47,937 bases of DNA, taken from the NCBI GenBank assembly GCA_007130045.1, contig SLTG01000016.1:1-47937 (forward strand), in the 5' to 3' direction. Each line of letters starts with the position of its first letter. Positions within the stretch are counted from its first letter, which is position 1. This DNA comes from Opitutales bacterium. Lineage in GTDB: Bacteria; Verrucomicrobiota; Verrucomicrobiia; Opitutales; T3Sed10-336. Positions 8,513 through 17,871 of this stretch are shown piece by piece. The notes beneath the pieces were generated by a model, which saw only the letters and a list, made by a program, of their open reading frames with translations, made no database searches and was not told the DNA's origin. The position numbers and the translations under genes were made by a program.

Positions 8513-11500
8513 CTACTCCAGTGCATCGACCCCGTCCAGGCGCAGGCGGAGGAATCCCGAGCCGGCCACAGGAATACGAACCTTTAATCGCTCGGGAGAA
8601 TCTTCCACGACATAAGCGCCATCGACGGGGTCCCACGTCCCCGTCGAAAGACCTTCGGAATAGTCGATGATCAGATCGAGGCCGTCGATGGCGAAGGCGT
8701 CGGGATTGCGGGTTACTTCAAACACCAGGAAATGTTCGGCCCCGACGGAATCGAGTTCCGGAAGCGGCATCCCGGCGCTGGCATCCACACGCGGGTCCAG
8801 GCCCAGGACGAACTTCAATGCGTTGATAATCCCGTCGCCGGCCGGGTTGGCGGAAAACCCCGCGTCGTCTCCGGACAAGTCAGGATATTCGCTGATCCAG
8901 GCGCTGTAGACTTCCGGGCCATCGACCCCCTCAAAAGTCGCGGTGATGGAGAGTTCGCCGTAAGGCGTGAGGGTGACCGGGTTTTCGGTGGAATCCAGAT
9001 CCCCGCTCCAGCCGAGAAACTCTCCCCCTTCCAGGGGGACCGCTGTCAACTGAACAGGCTCTCCGGTTACGTAGTCGTCGGGATCCGTAACGACGGTTCC
9101 TCCGCCCACGATCGTGAAATCGATTTCGAAGTCCGAGGGTCCGCGCCAATCCACGAACAGGTCCAGATCCCGTGTTTCACCGCCGGTGTTTACAGCGGTC
9201 AGATAAAAGGTGTTCTCGAAATTTCGATACGAGGAAAAGAAGTTGCGTTCGAAACTCCAGTCGGCAGCACCGTCGCTTTCACCGAAGTTGTTGCCCTCCC
9301 CGTGCAGATAGGGCAACAGTTGGTGCGGCCCCACGTAAAGTTCGATGCCGGGATCGTGCTGGGCAACGCTGCGCCAGCGTACGGCCTCGGCCGGGAATTC
9401 AATCCTCCAGGTGCGAATCTCGCCCGGGGCGAGTTCGGTTTTGACCCGGCCCCCGACTCCGCCCAAAGCGGAAATCAGGCCGAATCGCTCCTGAATCGTC
9501 GCGGCTCCGATTTCGGATTCGACTGAAAAGACGGCGTCCGTGCTCGCGCGAAATCCGATGTAGTAGGATTTACCCAGCTGCAGCTCATCGCCCTTGATCG
9601 TGTACGTCCCGGAATCGCTGATACGGCGGTAATTGTGACGATTGCTCTGCCAAGCCCCGTCACTGGTCCAATCCCTCGGATTGGAGTAGGAAACCCTCGT
9701 ATTGACCCCGGTATCGTCCCACAACCCGGGAGGCGCCGAGTCACGAATGTACATAACCACGTTGCCGGAACTCTCGCTGAAGGTAATCGTCCAGTCGTCC
9801 GGAGTGTCGTTAATACCTTCAGGCAGATCGACCCGGTAGTAACGCCAGTCGTTGGCCGCCAGGATTTGATCCTCGTAGGAACCGCCGTTCAGAGCCAGAT
9901 CCTGAACCACCTGTTCCGCATGGTGCGAGAGACGCAAGCGGTAGCGTGCATTGGTGTCACTGGCGGCATAGACCTTGAAAAACCAGAGGCCCGGATCCAG
10001 AACAGCGGATTCCCGGACATCGAAAGGCACCCAGGCGCCGCGCTCGGTCTGATCGGTCCCGGTCATTCGATGAAGGGTCGTAACTCCCGAGCCGTTTCCG
10101 GCCTCGGGATGACTGGCGCTCGGAAGGTGACCCGGACGCAGGTACAAATCGGTATCCCCGCTCAGGTTGTCGAGAATCGTACGCAACAGAGCGCCGTTAT
10201 CTTCGGGAACCTCGATCGCGAAAAGATGGAAATCCCCGCTGTCCAGATTGACGCCCTGGTCCCCGAACAGCGGATCCCCAAAGCGCGTGTAGCCCGTATC
10301 CGCAAAGGTCGCGCCGTCGAGACCCGGCGTATCGGTCGCCTCTCCGACCGGCGGCATCTCCCAAACTTCCCTTTGCAGGGACGAGAGGACCACGGGTTCG
10401 CTGATGAGGGTGTAGTTGGTTGCGCTTACTCCGCGCACCTCGACATACCAGTCACCGGATTCCAGGTACGGCGGCACCACCAGCATCGCGCCCCGGTGCC
10501 AGTTGGTCTGGCCGGGCGCGAAGTTTCCTTCCGGCGCATTCCCCGGCCGCACGCGCATTTCGGCCTGGCCCTCGCTCTCAGGCAACCGCAAACGCCAAGC
10601 GAGCACCTCCTCTTCATCGACGGGAAGGCTTTCCTCGTAGTACATCACGTTGTCACTTACGGGAACCGTGTAAAAATCACTTTGCCCTTCGACAAGCTGC
10701 CCCGAAGCGCTGTTGCTCGGATCGGAAGGATCCAGGGTGAACGCCAACTCCGCAGCCTGGATCGTGGTGAGCCGGAGTGTGTAACCGCCGGTTCCATAGC
10801 CGGGATCCGCGCCGTGCGCGATCGTCAGCGCATAGGTTCCGGGCCCGGGATTCCCCCGGGTCATAATATCGTAGGAACGCTCCAGGACCCCGCGTCCGGC
10901 GTACTGCCCGTAAACGGGGCGGCCGGAATGATTGACGAAGTAACGGGCCGCCCCCGGCAAGCTTCCCTCGCCGAGGTGCATGTGCGGCGTGCCGGTGCGA
11001 TCCACCATGTGAAGCTCGAACGCATCGACCCCTTCCGGCAACTCAAAGCGGTAATAGTTGACCTCTCCCGAGCGATACGTGACGTCGGCCTCACTCACCT
11101 GGCCCACGGCCGGAAGTGTCCCCAGGTCCGTCACGGTCGCGGGCCCTTTGCTCAAGAGCGTGTAGGACACATCGCCGGTTCCGATCCGGTCATCGTCCGC
11201 CGGTTCCTGTCCGGCGCCCGCGACCAGCAAATAGTAGCGGCCGGGGATAATATGATCCTGGTCATGGCGCGGCCACAGGACAAAACGTTGATTCCCGGGC
11301 ACGGCCAGGCGGACCTGCGGTTCATTGAGCGAGCCCGTCCCCTGCCAGTTGGAGGGATCGTGGGCAAACCCGCTCGTCGTGCGCGAATACGGCACGAAGA
11401 CACTGCGAATAAACAACAACGCTTCGTGCCCCTCGGGAACCTCGAGTTCCACTTCCCAGCTCTCGGTGCCCTCTTCGATATCGACGGCGTAGTACGCAAC

Positions 11501-14500
11501 GTCGCGCGGACTCAAGGTGCCGGAAACTTCACCGCCGTCATAATCCAACACCCTGATCTCGTAGCTCATACCGGCGTTTTCCGGACCGACCGCTTTACTG
11601 CTCCAACTGAAACTGACCGGAGCGTTACCCGAAAGGCGGTTTCGAAAACCGACGTAGTACTCGCCCGGCTGGAGAGGCTGCCCCATCGGGATCGACATCA
11701 GTATTTGCTCATGTTCCTGAGCGCCATCGGCCGAGTACGGGCGACCGGTCCAATCGCGCCGGAGATTGCCGCTGGCAACCATGTGGCGACCGCTGGCCCA
11801 CGATGTCAGCCCCCCGGACGTTCCGACCTGATCGTTCAGATTCTCGGGCAGCTCGTCACGGCGCACCACCATGGCCGGCGGTTCATCGCCCGACCAGTCG
11901 GTAACCCGCAGTTCCCATCCGTGAACAGCCTCGCCATCAATCTGCTCCGGCACATCGACGCGATAAAAAGTCCATTCCTGCGGCCCGAGATCCTGGACCG
12001 TGTCGGTGAAACCATCGATGTCGAATTCGACCGCGCCCGCGGCGGTGATCCGCAAGGTATAAGCGCCGGCATCATAGCCTGGAGTGAAGGAGGTGCCCGA
12101 TCCGTGCGCAACGGCCAGCGTGTAGATTCCCGCTTCCGGGCCCGCTAATGTAATCAAATCATGGTTGCGCCAGACATCCGACGTCCGGCCGCTGTAGTTC
12201 CCGTACCAATTCGCCGTGGCCGGGGGAAGCACGTCCTCGATCAGGTTCATCCGGGGATTGCCTTCCCGGTCTTCAAGACGCAACTCAAGCGCAAGCACGC
12301 CCTCGGGAACCTCGAACTGGTAATAGTTCTGTTGCCCGGACCCATAACTTCCGGATTCCAGGGTGTCTCCGGCGACAGGCAGGAGTCCCAGATCCTGAAC
12401 ATCGGCTTCTCCATGGCTGATCAATTCGTAATCGACCGGCCCTTCACCGATTCGATTGGAGGCCTCCGGATCCTGTCCTTCGCCGACCACCATCAAGTAA
12501 TACGTACCCCCTGCGATATACGCGTCCCCGCTGACCGGCCACATAACGAAATGCTCGTCGCCCGGCTTGTCCAAACGCAGTTGGGTAGTCCCGGGATTCG
12601 CCGCCGAACCGCTGCTTCTCTCGGAATTCGGAAGGAATTCCCTTCGCGCGTAGATCTGAGCCTCGTGCCCCTCTTCCGGCAACTTCAACTCGAACTGCCA
12701 ACTCCGATAGGTTTCATCCGGGATTTCCACGGCGTAGTAGGCAACCTGTCGAGGCTCCAACACTCCCTCGACGCTGCTGCCGTCGCCGTCAAAAGCAAGG
12801 GGTCTGGTCTCGTAGTGGTAGCCGGAGTCTTCCGCACCGACCGCGTTGCTGGTCCAAGTGAAGCTGGTCGGCGTGTTAATGTGGCGACTCTGAAAGCCCA
12901 CGTAGTAGGTTCCCGCCTCCAGGGGCTGCCCCATCGGAAGCGACAGCACATACGACTCGTTGGCTTGGCCGCCGTCGGCCGAAACCGACCGGTCGGTCCA
13001 ATCTCCGGAATCAATGGCCACAAAATTGCCGCTGCCCCAGGTGAAGCTGTTGGCGACGTTAAGTCCGCCGCCGGAGGTTTGGTCCGGCAAAGCATCCCGC
13101 CGCACGACAATCCAAGGCCGGAACTCTTCCCACTCGGTCACGCGGATCTCCCAGCCGAGAATGTCCTCGGGGACTTCGACCTCGTAATAGACCCACTCGC
13201 CTTCCGGCAAATTGTCAACCGTGTCGGAAAATCCGTCAACGTCCGCGACCGCCGGTTCGATTCCCCGAATCACCAGTCGATAGCTTCCCTCCGAGGTACC
13301 GGATTGCTCCGTGATCGACAGGGTATAATAACCGGCGTCCGGACTGGTCAGATACAGGAAATCCGTTGCAAAGTTTTGAAAAATCCTGGCGTTGTACTGA
13401 CCGTACAGGTTCTGGGGGAAACCCACGTTGGGCGACCTTAGCCCGATGGCCGGAGGAACGAAATCCTCACGCAGACGGAGAACCGGATTGCCCGTTTTGT
13501 CTTCGAGCCGGATTTCGACGCCGACCAGTCCGTCGGGCAGTTGAAAACGGTAGTAGTTGATCCCGACTCCCGGATAGCTTTCGCCGTCGAGAACGATTTC
13601 ATCGCCTTCGGTGATCGGCCCGAGGTCGTTCACCGGCGCCTCCCCTACGGAGCGAAGGGTGTAGTCGATGGATCCGGTCCCGATCCGGTTATTGGCCGGA
13701 GGATTCCGGCCTTCACTGACGACCATGAGGTAATACCGGCCCGGCTCGAGGGCATCAGCGCTGCTGCTCTGCGGCCAAAGATCGAAGCGCTCGTCACCGT
13801 CGGTGTTCATGCGAACCTGCAACCCCTCGACGGTGGATTGCCGGAAACTGTTGACCAAAGGCCTGGCAGGATTCGCGTACGGGAGTGCCGTCGTCGAGGT
13901 GTTGGGCAGAAAGTCCTTGCGAATAAACAGTTGCCCCTCGTGGTCCTCCGGCAGATCCAGGTGCACGCGCCAGCTGGATGCTCCTGCGGGAATGTCCACA
14001 TAGTAGTAGTCCACCGCCCGCGGCTCAAGCGTGCCGGTGACCGACTGGTTATCAAAACCCAGTTCGGCGACCTCGTAGGCCATCCCGGAACCTTCCAGCC
14101 CGATCAAACGGCTGCTCCACGTGAAATCCGCGGTGTTGCTCGAACTATTATTGCGGAAGCCGACATAATAAGTCCCCGGCTCCAGGGGCTGTCCCATGCC
14201 GACCGCGGTAACGGCGGATTCCGAGAAGGTTCCCGTCGCCGACTGCGAACGTCCCGTCCAATCCTGCGAGCGGGTTAGACGGGCGTGCGACGCCCACGTC
14301 TCGCCGCGGCCGAACGTTGAGGTTGTGGTAAAGGTGCCGTCCGGCAGCGTGTCGCGCTGGATGGCCGTAACGGGCATGGTTTCATCGTCATTGGTCACCC
14401 GCAGCTCCCAGCCGAGGATTTCCTGCCCGTTTAACGTTTCCGGAATCTCGATACGATAGTAGTCCCACTCCGTGGGGCGCAACTCCGTGACCACCTGATC

Positions 14501-16384
14501 CTCCGTACCGTCCGGATCGCGCTCCGGCGCGGACAAGCTGCTCGAATGAAGCGTGAACTCGCCGAGCGCGTCCTCGTCGGCATAGATGCCGATGTACCAG
14601 GCGTCGGCCTCGTGCGCCGGACTTTGCAGGAAGCCTTGTACGCTCTCGTCGAAATTGTGATCGGTGGTGGAGGACGAACCGTCGGTGCGGCTGTTCCGGC
14701 TCCCGGGAAGGTTGTTACGCCTTATCGCAATCCGCGTGCCGGGAACTTCATTTTCCAACTCAAGCAGCCAACCCAGTCCGGCCACCTGGTCCTCGCTGTC
14801 CAGCATCTGGAAATAGCGCCACCCCGTTCGGCCGGGATCGTCGTTCAATGTGGAGCTTTCGTAATCGATCGTCGTGACGATCGGCTCACGGTTCTGCAAC
14901 TCAAAGCTGCTCGGCTCCTCGCCGTAAACGGTGATGAAATACGTTCCATCGCTCAGGAGCGGCGGCACTAGAGTGAAGGAGTTGTCAACGCCGCCTTCCA
15001 CCTCGGAGTACGCGTGGTTGAAACGGTCGCTGGGGATTTCTCCGAGACGCGCGGCGACGAACGCGTCTCCGGTATCGGGCGAAGCGCTCACCTCCCAGCC
15101 GAGAATATTGCTCGGTACCGTCAGGCGGAAGGTGTGGAACCAGGAGCCGCCTCCCCCGTAAGCCTGGGGCAACCCGCCAAAGGCGGTATCCGTCACCGGC
15201 TGCCAGCGGGAATCCACATAAATCTCCTCCCCCGGCTCGCCGCGAACGGCGAGGTAGTAGGTGCTTCCCCCGCCGGGACTGATTTCGCCCGGCACAAACA
15301 GCGCCTGACCTTCCCGCCGGAAATCGTAGGCCGCGTTCCACAGATCCCAGTTTCCGTTGTTGCCCGGGACCGGAACCGCATTCTCGCGCAAGTCGAATTC
15401 ACCCATCCAAGTATCGCTGCCGCCTTCATCGGCCCTCAACCAGACCCGCCACGCCAGCGCCTCCTGCGGCACCGTGGTGCGGAGAAAAACAACGCCTTCG
15501 CCGGGGATTTCGGTTTCGGTGCCGCTGGCATCGTCCTCGGCCAGCACGCCGAGATCGGTCACCGGAACATCTCCGGCTACCAACGTCCAGTCCGAACCGG
15601 CATCCGCCGCAACGGTCAGGTGCCAGGTCGTCGATGATACGCCGGAAGTCCCCAGCGCCTGGACGATGCCGCCGCCCGTTTCCGTCAGTCCGCTCTCGTA
15701 AAGGTTGTTGGTCGAAGGCGTCGCCGTCCCCTGTTGCCGGATGAACAGCTCGGCCTGGCCCGAATCAACGTTCAGCGCCTTTCGCCATGCGCCCAGAGCT
15801 GTGTCGCGGGTTGTAATGGTAAAATAATGATACCCGCCGCCGTCGCCGGACACGGTGTGTGCGTTGGCCTGATCCCCGTCATCCCATTCCAGGGACAGCA
15901 CCGAGGGAACCTCATCCGCCTGCAAGGTGTAATCAACGGAATCGGTGTCGGTATTCCGCACGCCGATATACCAAGTGCCGCCGGAAAGCTCCGCGGACGA
16001 ACGTACAATCGTCGATGAATAGCCCGACCCGCTGAACGAAAGGCCCTGAAGGCTCGACGCCGTCGGATTCTGTCCCTCCCGCAGATAAAGACCGAGCGGA
16101 ACCGCGTCGCTGTGAACGACAAGCCGGAGACCTTCCGCCCCGGCGGGCACCTCGATCGGGTGGTATTGCCACTCGCCTCCGGCAACGGTGCCGCTTTCAG
16201 ACAACGGCAGTGCCGTTGCCATGGACACCGGAAGTACGGCGAATAATCCGTATAAAATCGATCGGCCGAAATTCCGCCGCAAGGAAGGGTTTGTCGCTTT
16301 TATGATAATCCTTTTTTCGTGTGTTCGTAATTCAGTGGCGGACCGTTCGGGATTCCGATCCACGGAAAGGGTCTTCCCGGTCAC
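8513..16384 (-). CDS. Giant secreted repeat protein with pre-peptidase C-terminal (PPC)-like domains
   Basis: A 2,623-residue exported protein. A signal peptide sits at about 40-60 (SILYGLFAVLPVSMATALP). Most of the chain is many beta-sandwich modules of PPC type, recognisable by WxYYxxxxP, LxxWELRVT, GxxYLxxRxxxxP and GTYYVGFRN. Three long blocks of about 420 residues repeat in tandem (YYVGF near residues 738, 1159 and 1575), with a partial echo near 2276. Around 2420-2483 is an InlB B-repeat-like/Listeria-Bacteroides-type domain (GGGTV, then LTAVPLEGGEFLGWSGD). The end (about 2488-2623) is a tail typical of large verrucomicrobial surface proteins (NPAGDGIINALKFVLGLDP). The start is a GTG; no good ATG exists, and an AAAAAAGGA stretch near 16310-16318 hints at a downstream non-ATG start. 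A surface, binding or adhesion role is inferred. No enzyme domain is seen. Confidence 0.9.
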   Translation of the reverse strand: MTGKTLSVDRNPERSATELRTHEKRIIIKATNPSLRRNFGRSILYGLFAVLPVSMATALPLSESGTVAGGEWQYHPIEVPAGAEGLRLVVHSDAVPLGLYLREGQNPTASSLQGLSFSGSGYSSTIVRSSAELSGGTWYIGVRNTDTDSVDYTLQADEVPSVLSLEWDDGDQANAHTVSGDGGGYHYFTITTRDTALGAWRKALNVDSGQAELFIRQQGTATPSTNNLYESGLTETGGGIVQALGTSGVSSTTWHLTVAADAGSDWTLVAGDVPVTDLGVLAEDDASGTETEIPGEGVVFLRTTVPQEALAWRVWLRADEGGSDTWMGEFDLRENAVPVPGNNGNWDLWNAAYDFRREGQALFVPGEISPGGGSTYYLAVRGEPGEEIYVDSRWQPVTDTAFGGLPQAYGGGGSWFHTFRLTVPSNILGWEVSASPDTGDAFVAARLGEIPSDRFNHAYSEVEGGVDNSFTLVPPLLSDGTYFITVYGEEPSSFELQNREPIVTTIDYESSTLNDDPGRTGWRYFQMLDSEDQVAGLGWLLELENEVPGTRIAIRRNNLPGSRNSRTDGSSSTTDHNFDESVQGFLQSPAHEADAWYIGIYADEDALGEFTLHSSSLSAPERDPDGTEDQVVTELRPTEWDYYRIEIPETLNGQEILGWELRVTNDDETMPVTAIQRDTLPDGTFTTTSTFGRGETWASHARLTRSQDWTGRSQSATGTFSESAVTAVGMGQPLEPGTYYVGFRNNSSSNTADFTWSSRLIGLEGSGMAYEVAELGFDNQSVTGTLEPRAVDYYYVDIPAGASSWRVHLDLPEDHEGQLFIRKDFLPNTSTTALPYANPARPLVNSFRQSTVEGLQVRMNTDGDERFDLWPQSSSADALEPGRYYLMVVSEGRNPPANNRIGTGSIDYTLRSVGEAPVNDLGPITEGDEIVLDGESYPGVGINYYRFQLPDGLVGVEIRLEDKTGNPVLRLREDFVPPAIGLRSPNVGFPQNLYGQYNARIFQNFATDFLYLTSPDAGYYTLSITEQSGTSEGSYRLVIRGIEPAVADVDGFSDTVDNLPEGEWVYYEVEVPEDILGWEIRVTEWEEFRPWIVVRRDALPDQTSGGGLNVANSFTWGSGNFVAIDSGDWTDRSVSADGGQANESYVLSLPMGQPLEAGTYYVGFQSRHINTPTSFTWTSNAVGAEDSGYHYETRPLAFDGDGSSVEGVLEPRQVAYYAVEIPDETYRSWQFELKLPEEGHEAQIYARREFLPNSERSSGSAANPGTTQLRLDKPGDEHFVMWPVSGDAYIAGGTYYLMVVGEGQDPEASNRIGEGPVDYELISHGEADVQDLGLLPVAGDTLESGSYGSGQQNYYQFEVPEGVLALELRLEDREGNPRMNLIEDVLPPATANWYGNYSGRTSDVWRNHDLITLAGPEAGIYTLAVAHGSGTSFTPGYDAGAYTLRITAAGAVEFDIDGFTDTVQDLGPQEWTFYRVDVPEQIDGEAVHGWELRVTDWSGDEPPAMVVRRDELPENLNDQVGTSGGLTSWASGRHMVASGNLRRDWTGRPYSADGAQEHEQILMSIPMGQPLQPGEYYVGFRNRLSGNAPVSFSWSSKAVGPENAGMSYEIRVLDYDGGEVSGTLSPRDVAYYAVDIEEGTESWEVELEVPEGHEALLFIRSVFVPYSRTTSGFAHDPSNWQGTGSLNEPQVRLAVPGNQRFVLWPRHDQDHIIPGRYYLLVAGAGQEPADDDRIGTGDVSYTLLSKGPATVTDLGTLPAVGQVSEADVTYRSGEVNYYRFELPEGVDAFELHMVDRTGTPHMHLGEGSLPGAARYFVNHSGRPVYGQYAGRGVLERSYDIMTRGNPGPGTYALTIAHGADPGYGTGGYTLRLTTIQAAELAFTLDPSDPSNSASGQLVEGQSDFYTVPVSDNVMYYEESLPVDEEEVLAWRLRLPESEGQAEMRVRPGNAPEGNFAPGQTNWHRGAMLVVPPYLESGDWYVEVRGVSATNYTLISEPVVLSSLQREVWEMPPVGEATDTPGLDGATFADTGYTRFGDPLFGDQGVNLDSGDFHLFAIEVPEDNGALLRTILDNLSGDTDLYLRPGHLPSASHPEAGNGSGVTTLHRMTGTDQTERGAWVPFDVRESAVLDPGLWFFKVYAASDTNARYRLRLSHHAEQVVQDLALNGGSYEDQILAANDWRYYRVDLPEGINDTPDDWTITFSESSGNVVMYIRDSAPPGLWDDTGVNTRVSYSNPRDWTSDGAWQSNRHNYRRISDSGTYTIKGDELQLGKSYYIGFRASTDAVFSVESEIGAATIQERFGLISALGGVGGRVKTELAPGEIRTWRIEFPAEAVRWRSVAQHDPGIELYVGPHQLLPYLHGEGNNFGESDGAADWSFERNFFSSYRNFENTFYLTAVNTGGETRDLDLFVDWRGPSDFEIDFTIVGGGTVVTDPDDYVTGEPVQLTAVPLEGGEFLGWSGDLDSTENPVTLTPYGELSITATFEGVDGPEVYSAWISEYPDLSGDDAGFSANPAGDGIINALKFVLGLDPRVDASAGMPLPELDSVGAEHFLVFEVTRNPDAFAIDGLDLIIDYSEGLSTGTWDPVDGAYVVEDSPERLKVRIPVAGSGFLRLRLDGVDALE
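10760..14510 (-). repeat. Three tandem ~1.25-kb coding blocks inside the giant secreted protein
   Basis: Within the giant gene three blocks share the same order of landmarks: a start like DGxxDTVxxLxxxEWxxYxVxVPE plus LGWELRVTxW, an RRDxLP strand, a MGQPLEAGTYYVGF strand, a LEPRxVxYYxVxIP strand, a FxxWP..YYLMVxGEGxxP strand and a xNYYRFxLPxGV strand. Blocks begin near 14510, 13255 and 12035, and the last ends near 10760. Divergence is considerable at the residue level, so these are old protein-level repeats and not recent DNA duplications. Boundaries are approximate. Confidence 0.7.
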
Positions 16385-16845
16385 ATGGAAACGAGGGAAC
16401 TTCTCCAGATCAGGATGATGCCCGGCTCCCCTCAGCTAATGGGGGTTCGGCGGCATGAAAGCATGCTCCGAATGGAGGAGCGATGCCTTCGGCCGGGGCG
16501 GGACAATAACTGACAAGAAAAATCCATATTTTGCTGAGATTAGAAACTCAAAAAACGACGTCAAACTTTTTATTACCTCTGTCTAATCCCAGCCCGGCGC
16601 CACCAGCCAATAACCGCGCCGATGGAATCATGGAATGGGAACCTGCGGAAGTTTTCGTACGGACATATCGGATACAATTACCAACATATTGGCGCCCGCG
16701 CAAAATTGAGGTGAATGTAATCGACGACTCGCGTCAAGGCAGCGGCGTCCTCGATCGAAAATGAATTTGCAGCGTCCCTGAAAGAAATGACCGCTCTTAG
16801 CGCGGAACGGTTTGACCCGGGTGGCAGGGTGCTCTGTGTGCGTGG
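16385..16845. other. Intergenic region with a possible structured leader for the giant gene
   Basis: No convincing gene is present; the open frame at 16531-16764 (+) has no protein-like pattern. Read on the minus strand, as the leader of the giant gene, 16435-16490 can fold compactly. GGCAT/ATGCC (16452-16456 with 16483-16487) closes over GCTCC/GGAGC (16465-16469 with 16477-16481), and CCCC/GGGG flanks TTAGCTGA just 3' of it. The stretch CCGAACCCCC followed by TTAGCTGA faintly recalls the 3' portion of ydaO-type RNAs, but the other conserved elements of that class are absent. I claim only potential structure. Confidence 0.3.
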
Positions 16846-17256
16846 TCAGGCTACCTTGGCACTGTCGAGGAGGGACCTTACTTTGGTGACAAATTCCACT
16901 GGACGAAAGGGCTTTGCGATAAAGTCAGCGTTGCCGGTGAGATCCCGTTCCGGATCGAGCTGTCCGTCGGCGCATCCCGACATATAAAGAATGCCGATGT
17001 GCAGCGTCCTGTCGCGGCATTGCTGGCCGAGCTCCCTGCCGTTCATGTTAGGCATAACTATGTCGGTAACGATCAGGTCGATTTCGTCGGAATGTTCGCG
17101 GAAGTAGTCATGGGCTTTTCGCCCGTCCGCTGCCGGAATGACCTTGTAGCCTTCAGCCTTAAGTATATCCACGATCAGGGAGCAGATCATTTCGCTGTCT
17201 TCAGCCAGAAGGACGGTTTTTGTAGAACAGAGGGACTCTGTGGCGGCCGAACTCAT
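16846..17256 (-). CDS. Stand-alone CheY-like response regulator receiver
   Basis: 136 residues forming one REC domain: acidic pair E19/D20, phospho-acceptor D65 (LIVTDIVMPNMNG), and conserved K115 in FIAKPF. All residues needed for phosphorylation are present. There is no output domain, so it probably signals by protein contact or sits in a phosphorelay. The sequence resembles the C-terminal receiver of PAS hybrid kinases, and here it is independent of any kinase gene; the hybrid kinase of this window is 10 kb away. It starts at ATG 17256 and has no clear Shine-Dalgarno. It lies between two very large secreted-protein genes with no evident operon partner. Confidence 0.9.
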   Translation of the reverse strand: MSSAATESLCSTKTVLLAEDSEMICSLIVDILKAEGYKVIPAADGRKAHDYFREHSDEIDLIVTDIVMPNMNGRELGQQCRDRTLHIGILYMSGCADGQLDPERDLTGNADFIAKPFRPVEFVTKVRSLLDSAKVA

Positions 17257-17871
17257 TTTAGTTTAGAATTATGATATTGGAGAAGCGCGCTCGAATCCGG
17301 TCGTTGCTAAAACAAAGATGGATCGCGGCCTTTTCATGTTCGGCAGTTGATCTGCTGGATCTCAAGTCGGCAACGTATAATTGGCTTCTGAACAAGGTTT
17401 TATCAGGATTTTACGTTTCGGAAGCAATCCGCCCGCAGCCGTTCCGGTGGCCGAGAAGTTCGTCAAGTCCCCTCCTGGCGCGGAGCTTCGGCGATTCCCG
17501 TCAACCGCGATTCGACCGGCGAGCGGCTGCAGGACTTGCGGAATGCCGAGGCTTGCCTTCAAAGCCTTCGGCGGCTCCGACATCGCGGAAGACGCTCTTG
17601 CGGTCGCGGCCCCGGTTGATCACATGATAGAAATCTCCTGGTTATTCGATCCTGAGTTTCTAATAAAATCCTTCCCTCAATCGTTTCCTATTTGAATATG
17701 CAGACTATTGCACCTGATTGCGAAACTCGGGAAAGGCGGGCGCTATTCAACTTTGGCTCAAGCTCGAAGTTGCGTTATGAAATGGAGCGGCGTGCTTCGC
17801 GAAGAAGCCAAGCGGAACAGCGAGGCGCTCAGAAATCGAACAATCCACAACGAACCGGTGACTAACCCATT
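17257..17871. other. Intergenic region, no supported gene
   Basis: Both strands have open frames of 70-118 codons (for example 17271-17627 and 17381-17695, +), but none has a recognisable domain, hydrophobic pattern or ribosome binding site. It separates the receiver gene from the alpha-2-macroglobulin gene and must hold the promoters of both divergent genes. I could not identify the promoters. Confidence 0.5.

Noticed and set aside
9635-13441. Long plus-strand open frames opposite the giant gene (9635-12148 and 12161-13441)
   Set aside because: They have no signal, domain or ribosome site. They arise from the codon bias and repeats of the real minus-strand gene, whose frame shows clear domains and a signal peptide.
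16531-16764. 77-codon plus-strand frame in the intergenic region
   Set aside because: No ribosome binding site and no recognisable sequence pattern.
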